Source: Alsobacter sp046349155
GTDB taxonomy: Bacteria; Pseudomonadota; Alphaproteobacteria; Rhizobiales; Beijerinckiaceae
Direction: 5' to 3'
Length of the DNA stretch: 64,000 bases
Assembly (NCBI GenBank): GCA_046349155.1
Contig: JAXMCW010000004.1
Location: forward strand, 372,001 to 436,000
Positions 16,334 through 24,084 of the stretch are shown one piece after another. The notes beneath the pieces are model-generated. The model was not told where the DNA came from. It ran no database searches and saw nothing but the letters and a program-made list of their open reading frames with translations. A program made the position numbers and the translations under genes. Each line of letters begins with the position of its first letter. Position 1 is the stretch's first letter.

Positions 16334-17704
16334 CTACCCGTTCGAAGTCGATGGTGGGGGGGCGCGTCTCCGTTGGGAACGCTGGCGGGTCGGCCGAGGC
16401 GTCCCGTCCTGTGTTTGAGGTGACGGGTGCTCGACCTCCGGCTCACCCCGATGGTCCCGGCTGAAGCCCAGGCCCTGTGGATCGACCTGCCGCGCCGTGG
16501 CGCGATCGGTGGGATCGAACTCCGAGGCTGCGATCGCCCGATCGAGGTGGGCGAGGTAACGCTGGACGGCGGGACGCCGGTCGTCGCGGTCCAGCACCTC
16601 CTCCAGCCCGAGGAGCGCGGCCCGCATGCGCCGCATCACCTGGACCGACGTGAGGCCGAACTGGCGGATCTCGTCGAAGGCAAGCGACAAGTAGTCCTCC
16701 CAGTCCGGCAGGGGCACGAACAACCGGGCCTGCCCCTTGGTGTCGGCGAGCCAGATGCTGCCGAGGTCGAGGCGCGAGAGGCGGCGCAGCAGGTCCTCGA
16801 TCTGGTCGAGGGCCTGAACGGCCGTCGTGGGGTCGTTGATCGCGGGCGACAGCGCCTTGATGGCGATGTCGACGAGGAGCCGGATGGGATACTTGGGATC
16901 CTGCTCGAAGGTCCGCTCCGCCCCCATGTGAACACAGGACAGGAGCCTGCCAGGATCGGGACCTGCCGCGGAGCCGTGCACCTCCAGAACGGGGCTCCCC
17001 TCCACGAGGGTGTCCCCGACGGCCGCCTGCAGCACGAGGACGGTCCCGCTCGCCTCCGCAGCCCGCAGCAGGTCGAGCACAGCGATGCTCGTCACGCAGC
17101 GCGGCTCACCGACATGCCGCACCACAAAGGCCGGCTCGTGCAGCCCCGTTGGCGGAGGCACCAGGCGCTGCGGCGTGGCGCCGGCGGCCCGCGCACGCCC
17201 GCGCACCTCGTCCGCAATCACGCGGCGTCCCTCGCCCCCCACCATCCCCAGAACGTCGGTGATCTGGAGCCGCCCAAGCCCCTGCACGAGGACAACGAAG
17301 CAGCCCATGCTGGCCACCAGCAGGCCGAGCACGATCAGCATGGATACGAGTGGCACGGATTCGTTGCCGCCCCGGTCCGTCCAGATCAACGTCGCCATCG
17401 CGTAGACGAAGGTGGCGATGAACGTGCCCAGTGCGTGGTAGAGCATCGGCCGGTTGGCGAACCACAGCACGAGGCGCGGCGAATAGGCCATCGCGCTGAA
17501 CTGCACCATCACGAAGGCGATGGAGAACACGATCGCCGTGAAGGAGAGGATGCCGGAGGCCGTCGCCGTCAGGAACGCCATGGCCGCCGCCGGCGACATG
17601 CCGTGAACGAGATCCGGAGCCAGGGCGCGCTCGAGGCGCGGGATGATCGTCGCCGCGACAAGGCTCGCGCCGGTATAGATCGTCGGGATCGTCCAAAGCC
17701 TCAT
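16334..17704 (-). CDS. DUF2254 membrane protein
   Basis: A 456-residue protein matching the DUF2254 family. Four N-terminal membrane segments (about 8-25, 40-70, 90-110, 122-145) include GILSFTAIVFSIAFVMVQFSAMAYSPR, a family hallmark. A large cytoplasmic part follows, with RTFEQDPKYPIRLLVDIAIKALSPAINDPTTAVQALDQIEDLL. The C-terminal 50 residues are low-complexity and basic. Its biochemical role is unknown. It lies between a transporter gene and the VIT-like gene, 25 bp from the former. Confidence 0.85.
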   Translation of the reverse strand: MRLWTIPTIYTGASLVAATIIPRLERALAPDLVHGMSPAAAMAFLTATASGILSFTAIVFSIAFVMVQFSAMAYSPRLVLWFANRPMLYHALGTFIATFVYAMATLIWTDRGGNESVPLVSMLIVLGLLVASMGCFVVLVQGLGRLQITDVLGMVGGEGRRVIADEVRGRARAAGATPQRLVPPPTGLHEPAFVVRHVGEPRCVTSIAVLDLLRAAEASGTVLVLQAAVGDTLVEGSPVLEVHGSAAGPDPGRLLSCVHMGAERTFEQDPKYPIRLLVDIAIKALSPAINDPTTAVQALDQIEDLLRRLSRLDLGSIWLADTKGQARLFVPLPDWEDYLSLAFDEIRQFGLTSVQVMRRMRAALLGLEEVLDRDDRRPAVQRYLAHLDRAIAASEFDPTDRATARQVDPQGLGFSRDHRGEPEVEHPSPQTQDGTPRPTRQRSQRRRAPPPSTSNG

Positions 17705-17729
17705 TCCCTCACCCCTTCGTCCTGCGCGC

Positions 17730-18614
17730 TCAGGATGCAGTAGCCAACGGTGCTTCCGCCTTGATGCGGCGCATGAGGATCAGGAAGACGCTCAGCACCG
17801 CGGCCGTGACGAGCACATGTGCAACGACCATGACCCTGGCGTCATCGGGAAGGCCATTCGCCGAGGCGATCAGCAGCGCGATCCCGGGATTTCGCAGGGC
17901 ACAAATTGCACCCGCCGACATCCGTCTTGTCGCTGATGGACCGCAACCAAGGTAGGCGAACAAAAGAGCCGTGCTGCTCAGCGATGCGGAGGCCGCCAGC
18001 GCCTTGGGTGGAAGGGCGTCGAAGCTCTCCCACGAAAGGGCCACGAGCAGCAGGACGACCACCAGCATCAGCACGCCGCTCGCAAGAAGGAGGGGCCGCA
18101 GCAGGCGATGCGAGAGATCAGGCGCGATGCGACGCAGGATAATGCCAGAACCCAAGGGTAGGAGCTGGGCCATGAAGATCTGGCGGGCCAGAACAAGGAC
18201 AGACAGGCCTGCCTCGCGCCCGAAGGCGAGCTTCAGGAACAGGATCCAGAGCGGCACAGCGGGGATCGCGAGGACTGCGACGGCGACCTGAAGGACGAGG
18301 GCGAACTCGGCGTCGGCACCCGCTTGGTGGGACCGCCGTAGGGCGAGTGGTGCGCCCGGACTGATCCCCATCAGCACCAGGCCCGCGAGGGCGCCATCCT
18401 GCAGGTCGAGGCCGCGTCCGAGACCGATCGCGACGAGGGGAACGATGACGAGGGCGACCACGAGCGCAGCCAGGATCGGTCGCACGGGGATCTCATGGGC
18501 GATGACGCGCGCCGGCCGGGCGGCGATACCCATGGCCGTCATCGCTGCGAAGACGCAGACGAGCGCCAGGGCGCCGCCGACGTTCAGGGGCAGAAACGTG
18601 ACGAGGGCCGACAT
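17730..18614 (-). CDS. bile acid:sodium symporter (SBF/ACR3-fold) family transporter
   Basis: A 294-residue inner-membrane protein with 9-10 hydrophobic helices, the length and pattern of the SBF/BASS fold. Features include AAMTAMGIAARPARV, ALAGLVLMGISPGAPLALRRS and AGAICALRNPGIALLIA. The last resembles the conserved crossover motif, where RNPGIAL corresponds to the family's G(N)xxLA region. The substrate is unknown; sodium-coupled uptake of an organic anion is the family norm. It belongs to the minus-strand cluster headed by the serine dehydratase. Confidence 0.78.
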   Translation of the reverse strand: MSALVTFLPLNVGGALALVCVFAAMTAMGIAARPARVIAHEIPVRPILAALVVALVIVPLVAIGLGRGLDLQDGALAGLVLMGISPGAPLALRRSHQAGADAEFALVLQVAVAVLAIPAVPLWILFLKLAFGREAGLSVLVLARQIFMAQLLPLGSGIILRRIAPDLSHRLLRPLLLASGVLMLVVVLLLVALSWESFDALPPKALAASASLSSTALLFAYLGCGPSATRRMSAGAICALRNPGIALLIASANGLPDDARVMVVAHVLVTAAVLSVFLILMRRIKAEAPLATAS

Positions 18615-18669
18615 GTCTCACGCCTTTTGTCGACCGCAGCCCTTCAGCCAGGCCAGACCCCATTGATTG

Positions 18670-19605
18670 TCACTCGGCGACGCTCCACGAACGATCCGGA
18701 TCGTAGCGCGTCATGGCGCGGGCAATGTCGGCTGTCCGCGGACCGAGATTTTTCTGGAAGACCCTGTCCTGCTGGTTGCAAATGAAGGTCATGACCCCCG
18801 TCCGGCCCCATTCAGCGGGATAGGCGACCAAGGCGAACCCTATGAGCATGCGTCCCTTGACCAGATAGCTGTAGGCGCCCCCAGGGGCCGCCTCGCCCTG
18901 CGCCTTCAGGATGCGGAAGTGGTAGCCCCGATAAGGCTCGGGGCCCTGCCCCGCCCGGGCCGCTCTGGCAGACAGGTCACCCTCGATGCGCCCATCCAGG
19001 GGGCTGCGGTCGGCCTGGCTCTCCGGCGGCCAGTACAGCCCGTCATGGTGGCCGGGCCGGCTCAGGATGCGCTGGGCGTATTCCTGGATCTCGTCCCCGT
19101 CCGGGTTCTGGCGATAGTACTCGCGCTGCGCTTCGACGTAGGCCTTGCATGCCGCGATGGCGCTGAGTTCGTTGAAGCCGATCGTCCGGTTGATGAGTTC
19201 CTCCCGGCCGGCCTCCGCGTCGAAGGTCCATCCCTCCCCGCGCTTGACGAGCGGGACCGGGAACGGCCAGGCAGCCGCGCCGAGCACGAGCGTCCGCCGG
19301 TCGGGAGCAGGGCTCTCGAAGGCAACTCCCTCTTGCGCCGCCGTGACGAAGGCTTCGCGCCGTCTCTGGTCCTCCTCGGCGTCGCCGCTGCTGAGGAGCT
19401 CTTTCGAACCGGGGCCGAAGATCGTCGCGAGGGCACCGGCATCTGCCCCGCGCGCGGCCTTCACGACCGCTTCGGCGGCGGCTTCCGGAGTCGCGAAGAC
19501 CTGCTGGGCGTCTGCTTGCCCGGGCAGCGCGAGGGACCCCAGGAGAAGCAGCATTGCCCCCGCCATCAACAGGGCAGGTGACGGAACTCTGAGCATACGG
19601 GTCAT
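18670..19605 (-). CDS. DUF2950 exported protein
   Basis: About 311 residues with a Sec signal peptide (LLMAGAMLLLLGSLALPGQADAQ). Mature-region signatures of DUF2950 include VFATPEAAAEAVVKAARG, LVKRGEGWTFDAEAGREELINRTIGFNE and GYHFRILKAQGEAAPGGAYSYLVKG. Start ATG 19605 follows AGAGGGG with 9-nt spacing. An alternative ATG at 19644 overlaps the upstream stop as TGATG. DUF2950 and DUF3300 genes are commonly adjacent, as here, so they likely form one envelope system of unknown job. Confidence 0.85.
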   Translation of the reverse strand: MTRMLRVPSPALLMAGAMLLLLGSLALPGQADAQQVFATPEAAAEAVVKAARGADAGALATIFGPGSKELLSSGDAEEDQRRREAFVTAAQEGVAFESPAPDRRTLVLGAAAWPFPVPLVKRGEGWTFDAEAGREELINRTIGFNELSAIAACKAYVEAQREYYRQNPDGDEIQEYAQRILSRPGHHDGLYWPPESQADRSPLDGRIEGDLSARAARAGQGPEPYRGYHFRILKAQGEAAPGGAYSYLVKGRMLIGFALVAYPAEWGRTGVMTFICNQQDRVFQKNLGPRTADIARAMTRYDPDRSWSVAE

Positions 19606-19643
19606 GGCGCGGGCCCCTCTGGACGTCAGGCTTGAGATGAGCA

Positions 19644-21194
19644 TCAGCGTCGACGGCCGCCGCTACCGCCGCGCATCGCGGCCCCGCCGCCGCGGCCGCC
19701 TCCACCGAAGCCGCCGCCGCCCCGAGGCCCCTGCGAGAAGCCGCCGCCGCCCGGACGCGGGCCCCCGCCCATCGCCTGCCGGCTGGCGGCGCCCCTGTTG
19801 CCGACGGCACCCGCGCCCCGGCCCATGTCGATCCCGCCGAACGCCGAGTCCGGCCGCATCCCGGGAGACGGGCGCGGCGCCGGCCGGTTCTGGGCCGTCG
19901 ACGGCTTCTTGGCGGGGGCAGCCGGTCGCGTGGCGGGCTTGGCGGGCCGTGCGGCAGGTCTTTGCGCCTGGCCGCCTCCCCCCGGCCTCGCCTCTGGCCG
20001 GGTGCTGGGTCCAGCCGGGCGGGTCTCTGGCCTAGACAGGTTGGGGACCTGCGGTACGGCCGGACGATTGCTCGGCCTGTCCAGCCCTGCACCCCCGACC
20101 CTGTCAGGCGCTCCCGGCCGGGCGCCGGGGCCGCGATCTCCTCCTGGCCGACCCGCGGAGCCTTGTCCGAGGCCGGGCTTCGTGCCCTGGCCCGGGCGGT
20201 AGCGGTCGGGGTCCGGGCGCCATGGCTTGCCGTTCCCGACGATGCCGCTGCCGTTCCCGATGTTGATGTCGTTCCCGATATTGACGTTGCCCGGAGGCCG
20301 CACGCCCGGGCGATAGCCCGGATAAGGAGGCCTGTAGCCCGGGTAGCCCGGCCAGACCGGCGGATAGACGGAGCCGCGGTCCCAGTTCCAGTAGGCGTTA
20401 TTCGCGATCGCGCCGACGGCGATCCCGGTTCCGAAGCCGATCAGTCCGGCCGCGAGCGCGTCGCCTCCCGTGTAGGAATAGACGACTTCGGGGTCGTAGT
20501 TCGGCACGTAGACCACGTCGGGGTCCGTCGGCTCGATCACGATCACCTCGCGCCCTTCCTCCTGGCGCTTCACCACTTTCTGCTGCTTGGTGGAGACGAG
20601 GGTCCCCGTCGTCTCGGCCTTGGCGCGCAGGTCCTGGATGGCGCCGGCGACGTCTTCCGGTTGGTAGACGAAGGCGTCGCCGAGATCGCTCGTCCAGTCG
20701 AGGTCGTCATTCATGCGCTTCACGACGTCCGGGAAGCGCAGGAGCGACTTCACGCTGGCGTCCCAGGGCATCGCGTCCGCCGCCGTGAAGTCAGCCTTCG
20801 CCACGGCGTCCTTGTTCCGCTCCATCCAGCGCGCCGCCTGGACGATGTCCAGGGGATAGGCGGAAGCCGGCAGCAGTTGCGCCAGAAGCGGGTCCGGATA
20901 GAGGGCGATGGGCTTGACGAGCTTGTCGATCTCCTCGCGGGTGAAGGGGGCCTTTTCCGGAGCCTGTTGAGCGGCGTTGGTCGAGGGCCTGGCCTGATCG
21001 CCCTGCGCTGCCGGGGATGTCTGGCCAGCGGCCGGTAGAACAGCCGTCGTCGCGAGCAGCATGGCGAGGGCCACGGACCTCCAGACGCCTGCGCTGGGCC
21101 GGACGCTCTGGTCGTGCGCTGATGAGGCACGGCTGCAAGCGACCGGGGCGTCCGGCCCTCTCGCGGGGAGGAGCGACGACGGCTGCCTGATCAT
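19644..21194 (-). CDS. DUF3300 exported protein with disordered Gly/Pro/Arg tail
   Basis: A 516-residue protein. After an N-terminal export signal (LAMLLATTAVLPAAGQ), the DUF3300 domain spans about 80-260: LVKPIALYPDPLLAQLLPASAYPLDIVQAARW, FPDVVKRMNDDLDWTSDLGDAF and DPDVVYVPNYDPEVVY. The remaining half is low-complexity, rich in Gly, Pro and Arg, ending GGSGGRRR, probably disordered and able to bind acidic polymers. ATG 21194 overlaps the stop of the upstream gene as ATGA. The longer frame to 21404 lies within that upstream gene and is not used. Confidence 0.88.
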   Translation of the reverse strand: MIRQPSSLLPARGPDAPVACSRASSAHDQSVRPSAGVWRSVALAMLLATTAVLPAAGQTSPAAQGDQARPSTNAAQQAPEKAPFTREEIDKLVKPIALYPDPLLAQLLPASAYPLDIVQAARWMERNKDAVAKADFTAADAMPWDASVKSLLRFPDVVKRMNDDLDWTSDLGDAFVYQPEDVAGAIQDLRAKAETTGTLVSTKQQKVVKRQEEGREVIVIEPTDPDVVYVPNYDPEVVYSYTGGDALAAGLIGFGTGIAVGAIANNAYWNWDRGSVYPPVWPGYPGYRPPYPGYRPGVRPPGNVNIGNDINIGNGSGIVGNGKPWRPDPDRYRPGQGTKPGLGQGSAGRPGGDRGPGARPGAPDRVGGAGLDRPSNRPAVPQVPNLSRPETRPAGPSTRPEARPGGGGQAQRPAARPAKPATRPAAPAKKPSTAQNRPAPRPSPGMRPDSAFGGIDMGRGAGAVGNRGAASRQAMGGGPRPGGGGFSQGPRGGGGFGGGGRGGGAAMRGGSGGRRR

Positions 21195-21637
21195 TTGGCG
21201 GCCTGGAACTTCGAGACCACGCGCTGGCACGCCTTGCCCAGTGTCTCCTTCTTGCTCGCCAGGCATTGCAGGATGTTGCCCCCGCCCGGAACGGCGTCGG
21301 CACAGGACTTCTGGATGTCGGGCCAGCACGCGTCCGCGGCCATCTCGACCTTGTCTAGCGCGCGCTCCAGGTTGCGCGAGGCCTCGAACAGCGCGAAATC
21401 GCACTTGGTGCTGATCTTGTCCTCGTGCGCCTCCATGCAGAGCAGGATGCGTCCTTCGCCGGGGGTTACAGTGCTACAGAATTTCTGGACGTCCGCGGCG
21501 CAGGCGTCACGTATCTTGGAGACCGCCGCCTCTACCCTGGCCTGAAACCGGTTCGCCGATTGCGCAGCGGCGGGAGCGGCTCCGAGCAGGGCAACCAGCG
21601 TGAGGGCTGCGGTGAGGCTGATCGCGTCAGTTCGCAT
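21191..21637 (-). CDS. secreted Cys-rich repeat (GLG1-type) protein
   Basis: About 148 residues with a Sec signal (ISLTAALTLVALLGAAPAAAQ). The mature part has two Cys-rich repeats: RDACAADVQKFCSTVTPGEGRILLCMEAH and ADACWPDIQKSCADAVPGGGNILQCLASK. Each has the C-x(n)-C-x-G-x(5)-C spacing of the Golgi/GLG1 cysteine-rich repeat found in many alphaproteobacterial periplasmic proteins. ATG 21637 has GGGAG at good spacing; 21643 and 21670 are alternatives. It is translationally coupled to the DUF3300 gene downstream. Confidence 0.82.
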   Translation of the reverse strand: MRTDAISLTAALTLVALLGAAPAAAQSANRFQARVEAAVSKIRDACAADVQKFCSTVTPGEGRILLCMEAHEDKISTKCDFALFEASRNLERALDKVEMAADACWPDIQKSCADAVPGGGNILQCLASKKETLGKACQRVVSKFQAAK

Positions 21638-21663
21638 CGTCATTCTCCCAGGTGAGGTGTCGG

Positions 21664-23265
21664 TCAGCACAGGACGAGGTTGGCGGCGAGGCCTCCCTCG
21701 CTCGTTTCCTTGTACTTGCTGCCCATGTCGCGGCCGGTCTCGGCCAGCGTCTTGATCGTGGTGTCGAGGTCGACACGATGGCGGGTCTCGATCTCGTTGC
21801 TGGCGATGGCGTAGGCCGTCCAGGCCTTCACCGCTCCGAAGGCGCAGCGCTCGATGCAGGGCACCTGGACGTAGCCGGCGACGGGATCGCAGGTCAGACC
21901 GAGGTGGTGCTCCAGCGCGGATTCCGCCGCGTTCTCGATGACCTGCGGCGAGGCGCCCATCACCTCGGCGACGAGCGCCGCCGACATGGCGGAGGCCACG
22001 CCGATCTCCGACTGGCAGCCGCCCTCCGCGCCAGACAGCGTCGCGTTGTGCTTGCAGAGATACCCCACCCCGGCTCCGGCCAGGAGGCCCCGGCGGATCT
22101 TCTCCAGCGGCACCTTGCGGCCGCTCTCCACCAGCGCGAAGACCAAGGCGGGCATCACCCCCGCCGACCCGCCGGTCGGGGCGGTAATGACGAGGTGGCC
22201 GCGGGCATTCTCCTCCGACGCCGCCAGCGCGCAGGCCGAGAGGAGCCCGATGGCGCGGTCGCTCTCGTACTGGTCATCCATGGCACGTGCCCAGACCGTG
22301 GCCGCCTTGGAGTGCAGCTTGATCGGTCCAGGCAGCACGCCCTCCTTCACGGAGAGGCCCGACTTCACCGTGGCGAGCATCGCCCCGGCGATCTTGTCGA
22401 GGAACGCGTTGATCTCCGCCTCGCTCTTGCCGGAGACGGCCACCTCGTTGGCCATGATCACGTCGGCGATCGAGATCCCTGCCTTCTCGGCATGGGCGCG
22501 CAACTCCTTCATCGTCGCGTAGGGATACTTGGGCTGGCCCTTCTTGGGCGGCTCGTAGCCCTTCCACTCGATGAAACCGCCGCCGACCGAGTAGTATTCG
22601 AGCTCGTGCAGGGTCTTGTCGCCCGCCATGAGCTTGCAGGTCATGGTGTTGGGATGGGGGAAGTCGCCCTTCGGCGAGTCGTAGACGATGTCGGCCAGCG
22701 AGAGCTCGAAGGTCTTGCTGCCGAGCTTGACAGGGTAACTCTGCCCGGGATTGTCGCGCATCGCGTCGAGGAAGAGCGGGTCGACGGTGGCCGGCTCCTT
22801 ACCGACGAGGCCGGCGAGGGACGCGCGCTCCGTCCCGTGGCCTTTGCCCGTCGCGCTGAGGCTGCCGAACAGGTGAACCTTCAGCCCCGTCGCCTGCGCG
22901 AGCTGGTCTGCCGGAAGCTTCGTACAGCGCTGGTAGAAGTCGTAGGTGATGCGCATCGGCCCGATCGTGTGCGAGCTCGAGGGGCCAGGCCCGACCTTGT
23001 AGAATTCCTCGACCACGGTCATCACCGGGCCCTTGGCTTCCTTCACGATCCCGAGGCTCGGCGAGAGCGGCGCGCCGCCGAGCGGCTTGCTGGCCTCCTT
23101 TGCGGCCTGCTGCGCCCTTGCTGCGGGCGACCAGGCCGTGCCCGTCATGATGGCCGCTGCGCCGATCGCCGCGTGGCGCATGAAGAAGGCGCGGCGGTTG
23201 ACGGAAGCGTGGGTCAATCCCGCGAAAACCGTTGGCATGGCGTCTCGATCGGCCTGGTCTGTCAT
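21664..23265 (-). CDS. sdaA: [4Fe-4S] L-serine dehydratase with Tat-type signal
   Basis: A 533-residue single-chain iron-sulfur L-serine ammonia-lyase (serine to pyruvate plus ammonia). The beta domain starts near VGPGPSSSHTIGPMRI. Cluster cysteines lie in GAEGGCQSEIGVASAMSA and in GLTCDPVAGYVQVPCIERC. The first ~50 residues are extra: RR in NRRAFFMRH, a hydrophobic stretch AAIGAAAIMTG, and AARAQ as a cleavage-like site. This is a twin-arginine signal by eye and unexpected for a cytoplasmic enzyme. It heads a seven-gene minus-strand cluster, with a regulatory palindrome at 23402-23420. An internal start after the signal-like region cannot be excluded. Confidence 0.88.
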   Translation of the reverse strand: MTDQADRDAMPTVFAGLTHASVNRRAFFMRHAAIGAAAIMTGTAWSPAARAQQAAKEASKPLGGAPLSPSLGIVKEAKGPVMTVVEEFYKVGPGPSSSHTIGPMRITYDFYQRCTKLPADQLAQATGLKVHLFGSLSATGKGHGTERASLAGLVGKEPATVDPLFLDAMRDNPGQSYPVKLGSKTFELSLADIVYDSPKGDFPHPNTMTCKLMAGDKTLHELEYYSVGGGFIEWKGYEPPKKGQPKYPYATMKELRAHAEKAGISIADVIMANEVAVSGKSEAEINAFLDKIAGAMLATVKSGLSVKEGVLPGPIKLHSKAATVWARAMDDQYESDRAIGLLSACALAASEENARGHLVITAPTGGSAGVMPALVFALVESGRKVPLEKIRRGLLAGAGVGYLCKHNATLSGAEGGCQSEIGVASAMSAALVAEVMGASPQVIENAAESALEHHLGLTCDPVAGYVQVPCIERCAFGAVKAWTAYAIASNEIETRHRVDLDTTIKTLAETGRDMGSKYKETSEGGLAANLVLC

Positions 23266-23373
23266 GGCGTTCTCCCCCTGAGGTCACGACGCCGGGGCAA
23301 CGCCCGCTGGTGAGGCGTTATGGCCTTCGGCGTCCTTTCGAGCCCGAGTCCCGGGCCGCGTTCGCTGCAGAGA

Positions 23374-23422
23374 GATCAGACGAAGACGGAACGCTCCGCG
23401 CGTATGATACGGAAAGTTACCC
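23374..23422. promoter_or_regulatory. regulatory element S1 with duplicated flank
   Basis: The double palindrome GTATGATACGGAAAGTTAC occupies 23402-23420: two 9-bp imperfect palindromes whose centres are 10 bp apart. It lies 137 bp upstream of the serine dehydratase start. The 49 bp from 23374 match the 49 bp from 23926 (upstream of pflB) at 43 positions, so the two control regions are duplicates. Confidence 0.65.
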
Positions 23423-23464
23423 TGCGGCTCCGCGCACGACGTCTCGCCGATCTGCTCTGGCCCC

Positions 23465-23728
23465 TCATCGACGTCCCACGCGGTTCACGGGTCCGCCCCT
23501 GTTCATGGGTGTTCCCAGCCGCACGCCGACGCCCGGCGCGCCCACCCCCGGCGTGACGACGGCGCGGGTCACGGGGCGGGGTACCAGGACCACCCCGGGT
23601 CGCACGACGCAGCCGACGGGGTAGTTGATGTACTGGCAGTACACGACGGCCTCCGCACTCCCGGGAGCGAGCAAGCTCAATCCCAGGCCAGCAAGGATCA
23701 GCGAAGCCCTCAAGCTCTGACGTTCCAT
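23465..23728 (-). CDS. small secreted protein, Val/Pro/Arg-rich
   Basis: An 87-residue protein with a clear Sec signal (LILAGLGLSLLAPGSAEA). The mature part starts VVYCQYINYPVGCVVRPGVVLVPRP, with two cysteines followed by a repetitive VTPGVGAPGVG stretch and a basic tail. Proteins with the YCQYINYPVGCVVRPG motif are familiar as uncharacterised small exported proteins in Methylobacteriaceae-type genomes (memory). It sits between the two duplicated regulatory elements and could be controlled from either. Confidence 0.65.
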   Translation of the reverse strand: MERQSLRASLILAGLGLSLLAPGSAEAVVYCQYINYPVGCVVRPGVVLVPRPVTRAVVTPGVGAPGVGVRLGTPMNRGGPVNRVGRR

Positions 23729-24084
23729 GGTCGGCCTCCCCGTCGTGGTCGTTGCGGCGGCAGGTCAGCGGTGCGCCGAAGACCGGAACCCGCCGGTGCC
23801 CGGTCGTGGCTCACCGTTTGTGGTTCGTCGGATGGCTGCCTCTGCGAGCCGTGCGTCTTCACCGCCATCCTGCAAAGTCGATCACGGCGGGTTCTGCTTC
23901 TCGCGGATCGACCTGACGAGCCGAGGATCAGCCGAAGACGGGCCACTGCGCGCGTATGATACGGAAACTTACCCGTGCGCCCGCGCCAACCGCCCGCGGC
24001 TCGTGTGAACGTTCTTCCCGATCCGGCTTCGGCCCGCCTCACCGGCGCTGCGCCGCACCCGGACGCAAGCAGGGGGAGGAAGCC
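23729..24084. other. divergent promoter region between small secreted gene and pflB
   Basis: 356 bp without a gene. It contains the S2 element (23926-23974) and otherwise no feature I can name. Confidence 0.5.
23926..23974. promoter_or_regulatory. regulatory element S2 upstream of pflB
   Basis: GTATGATACGGAAACTTAC at 23954-23972 differs from S1 at one of 19 positions, and the 28 bp before it are also mostly shared with S1. It ends 112 bp before the pflB ATG. It presumably binds the same regulator as S1, S3, S4 and S5. Confidence 0.68.

Noticed and set aside
16427..17743. 438-residue plus-strand frame opposite DUF2254
   Set aside because: It mirrors the DUF2254 coding strand and shows no independent domain.
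21652..23313. 553-residue plus-strand frame opposite serine dehydratase
   Set aside because: Antisense shadow; the minus strand has all cluster cysteines and conserved motifs.
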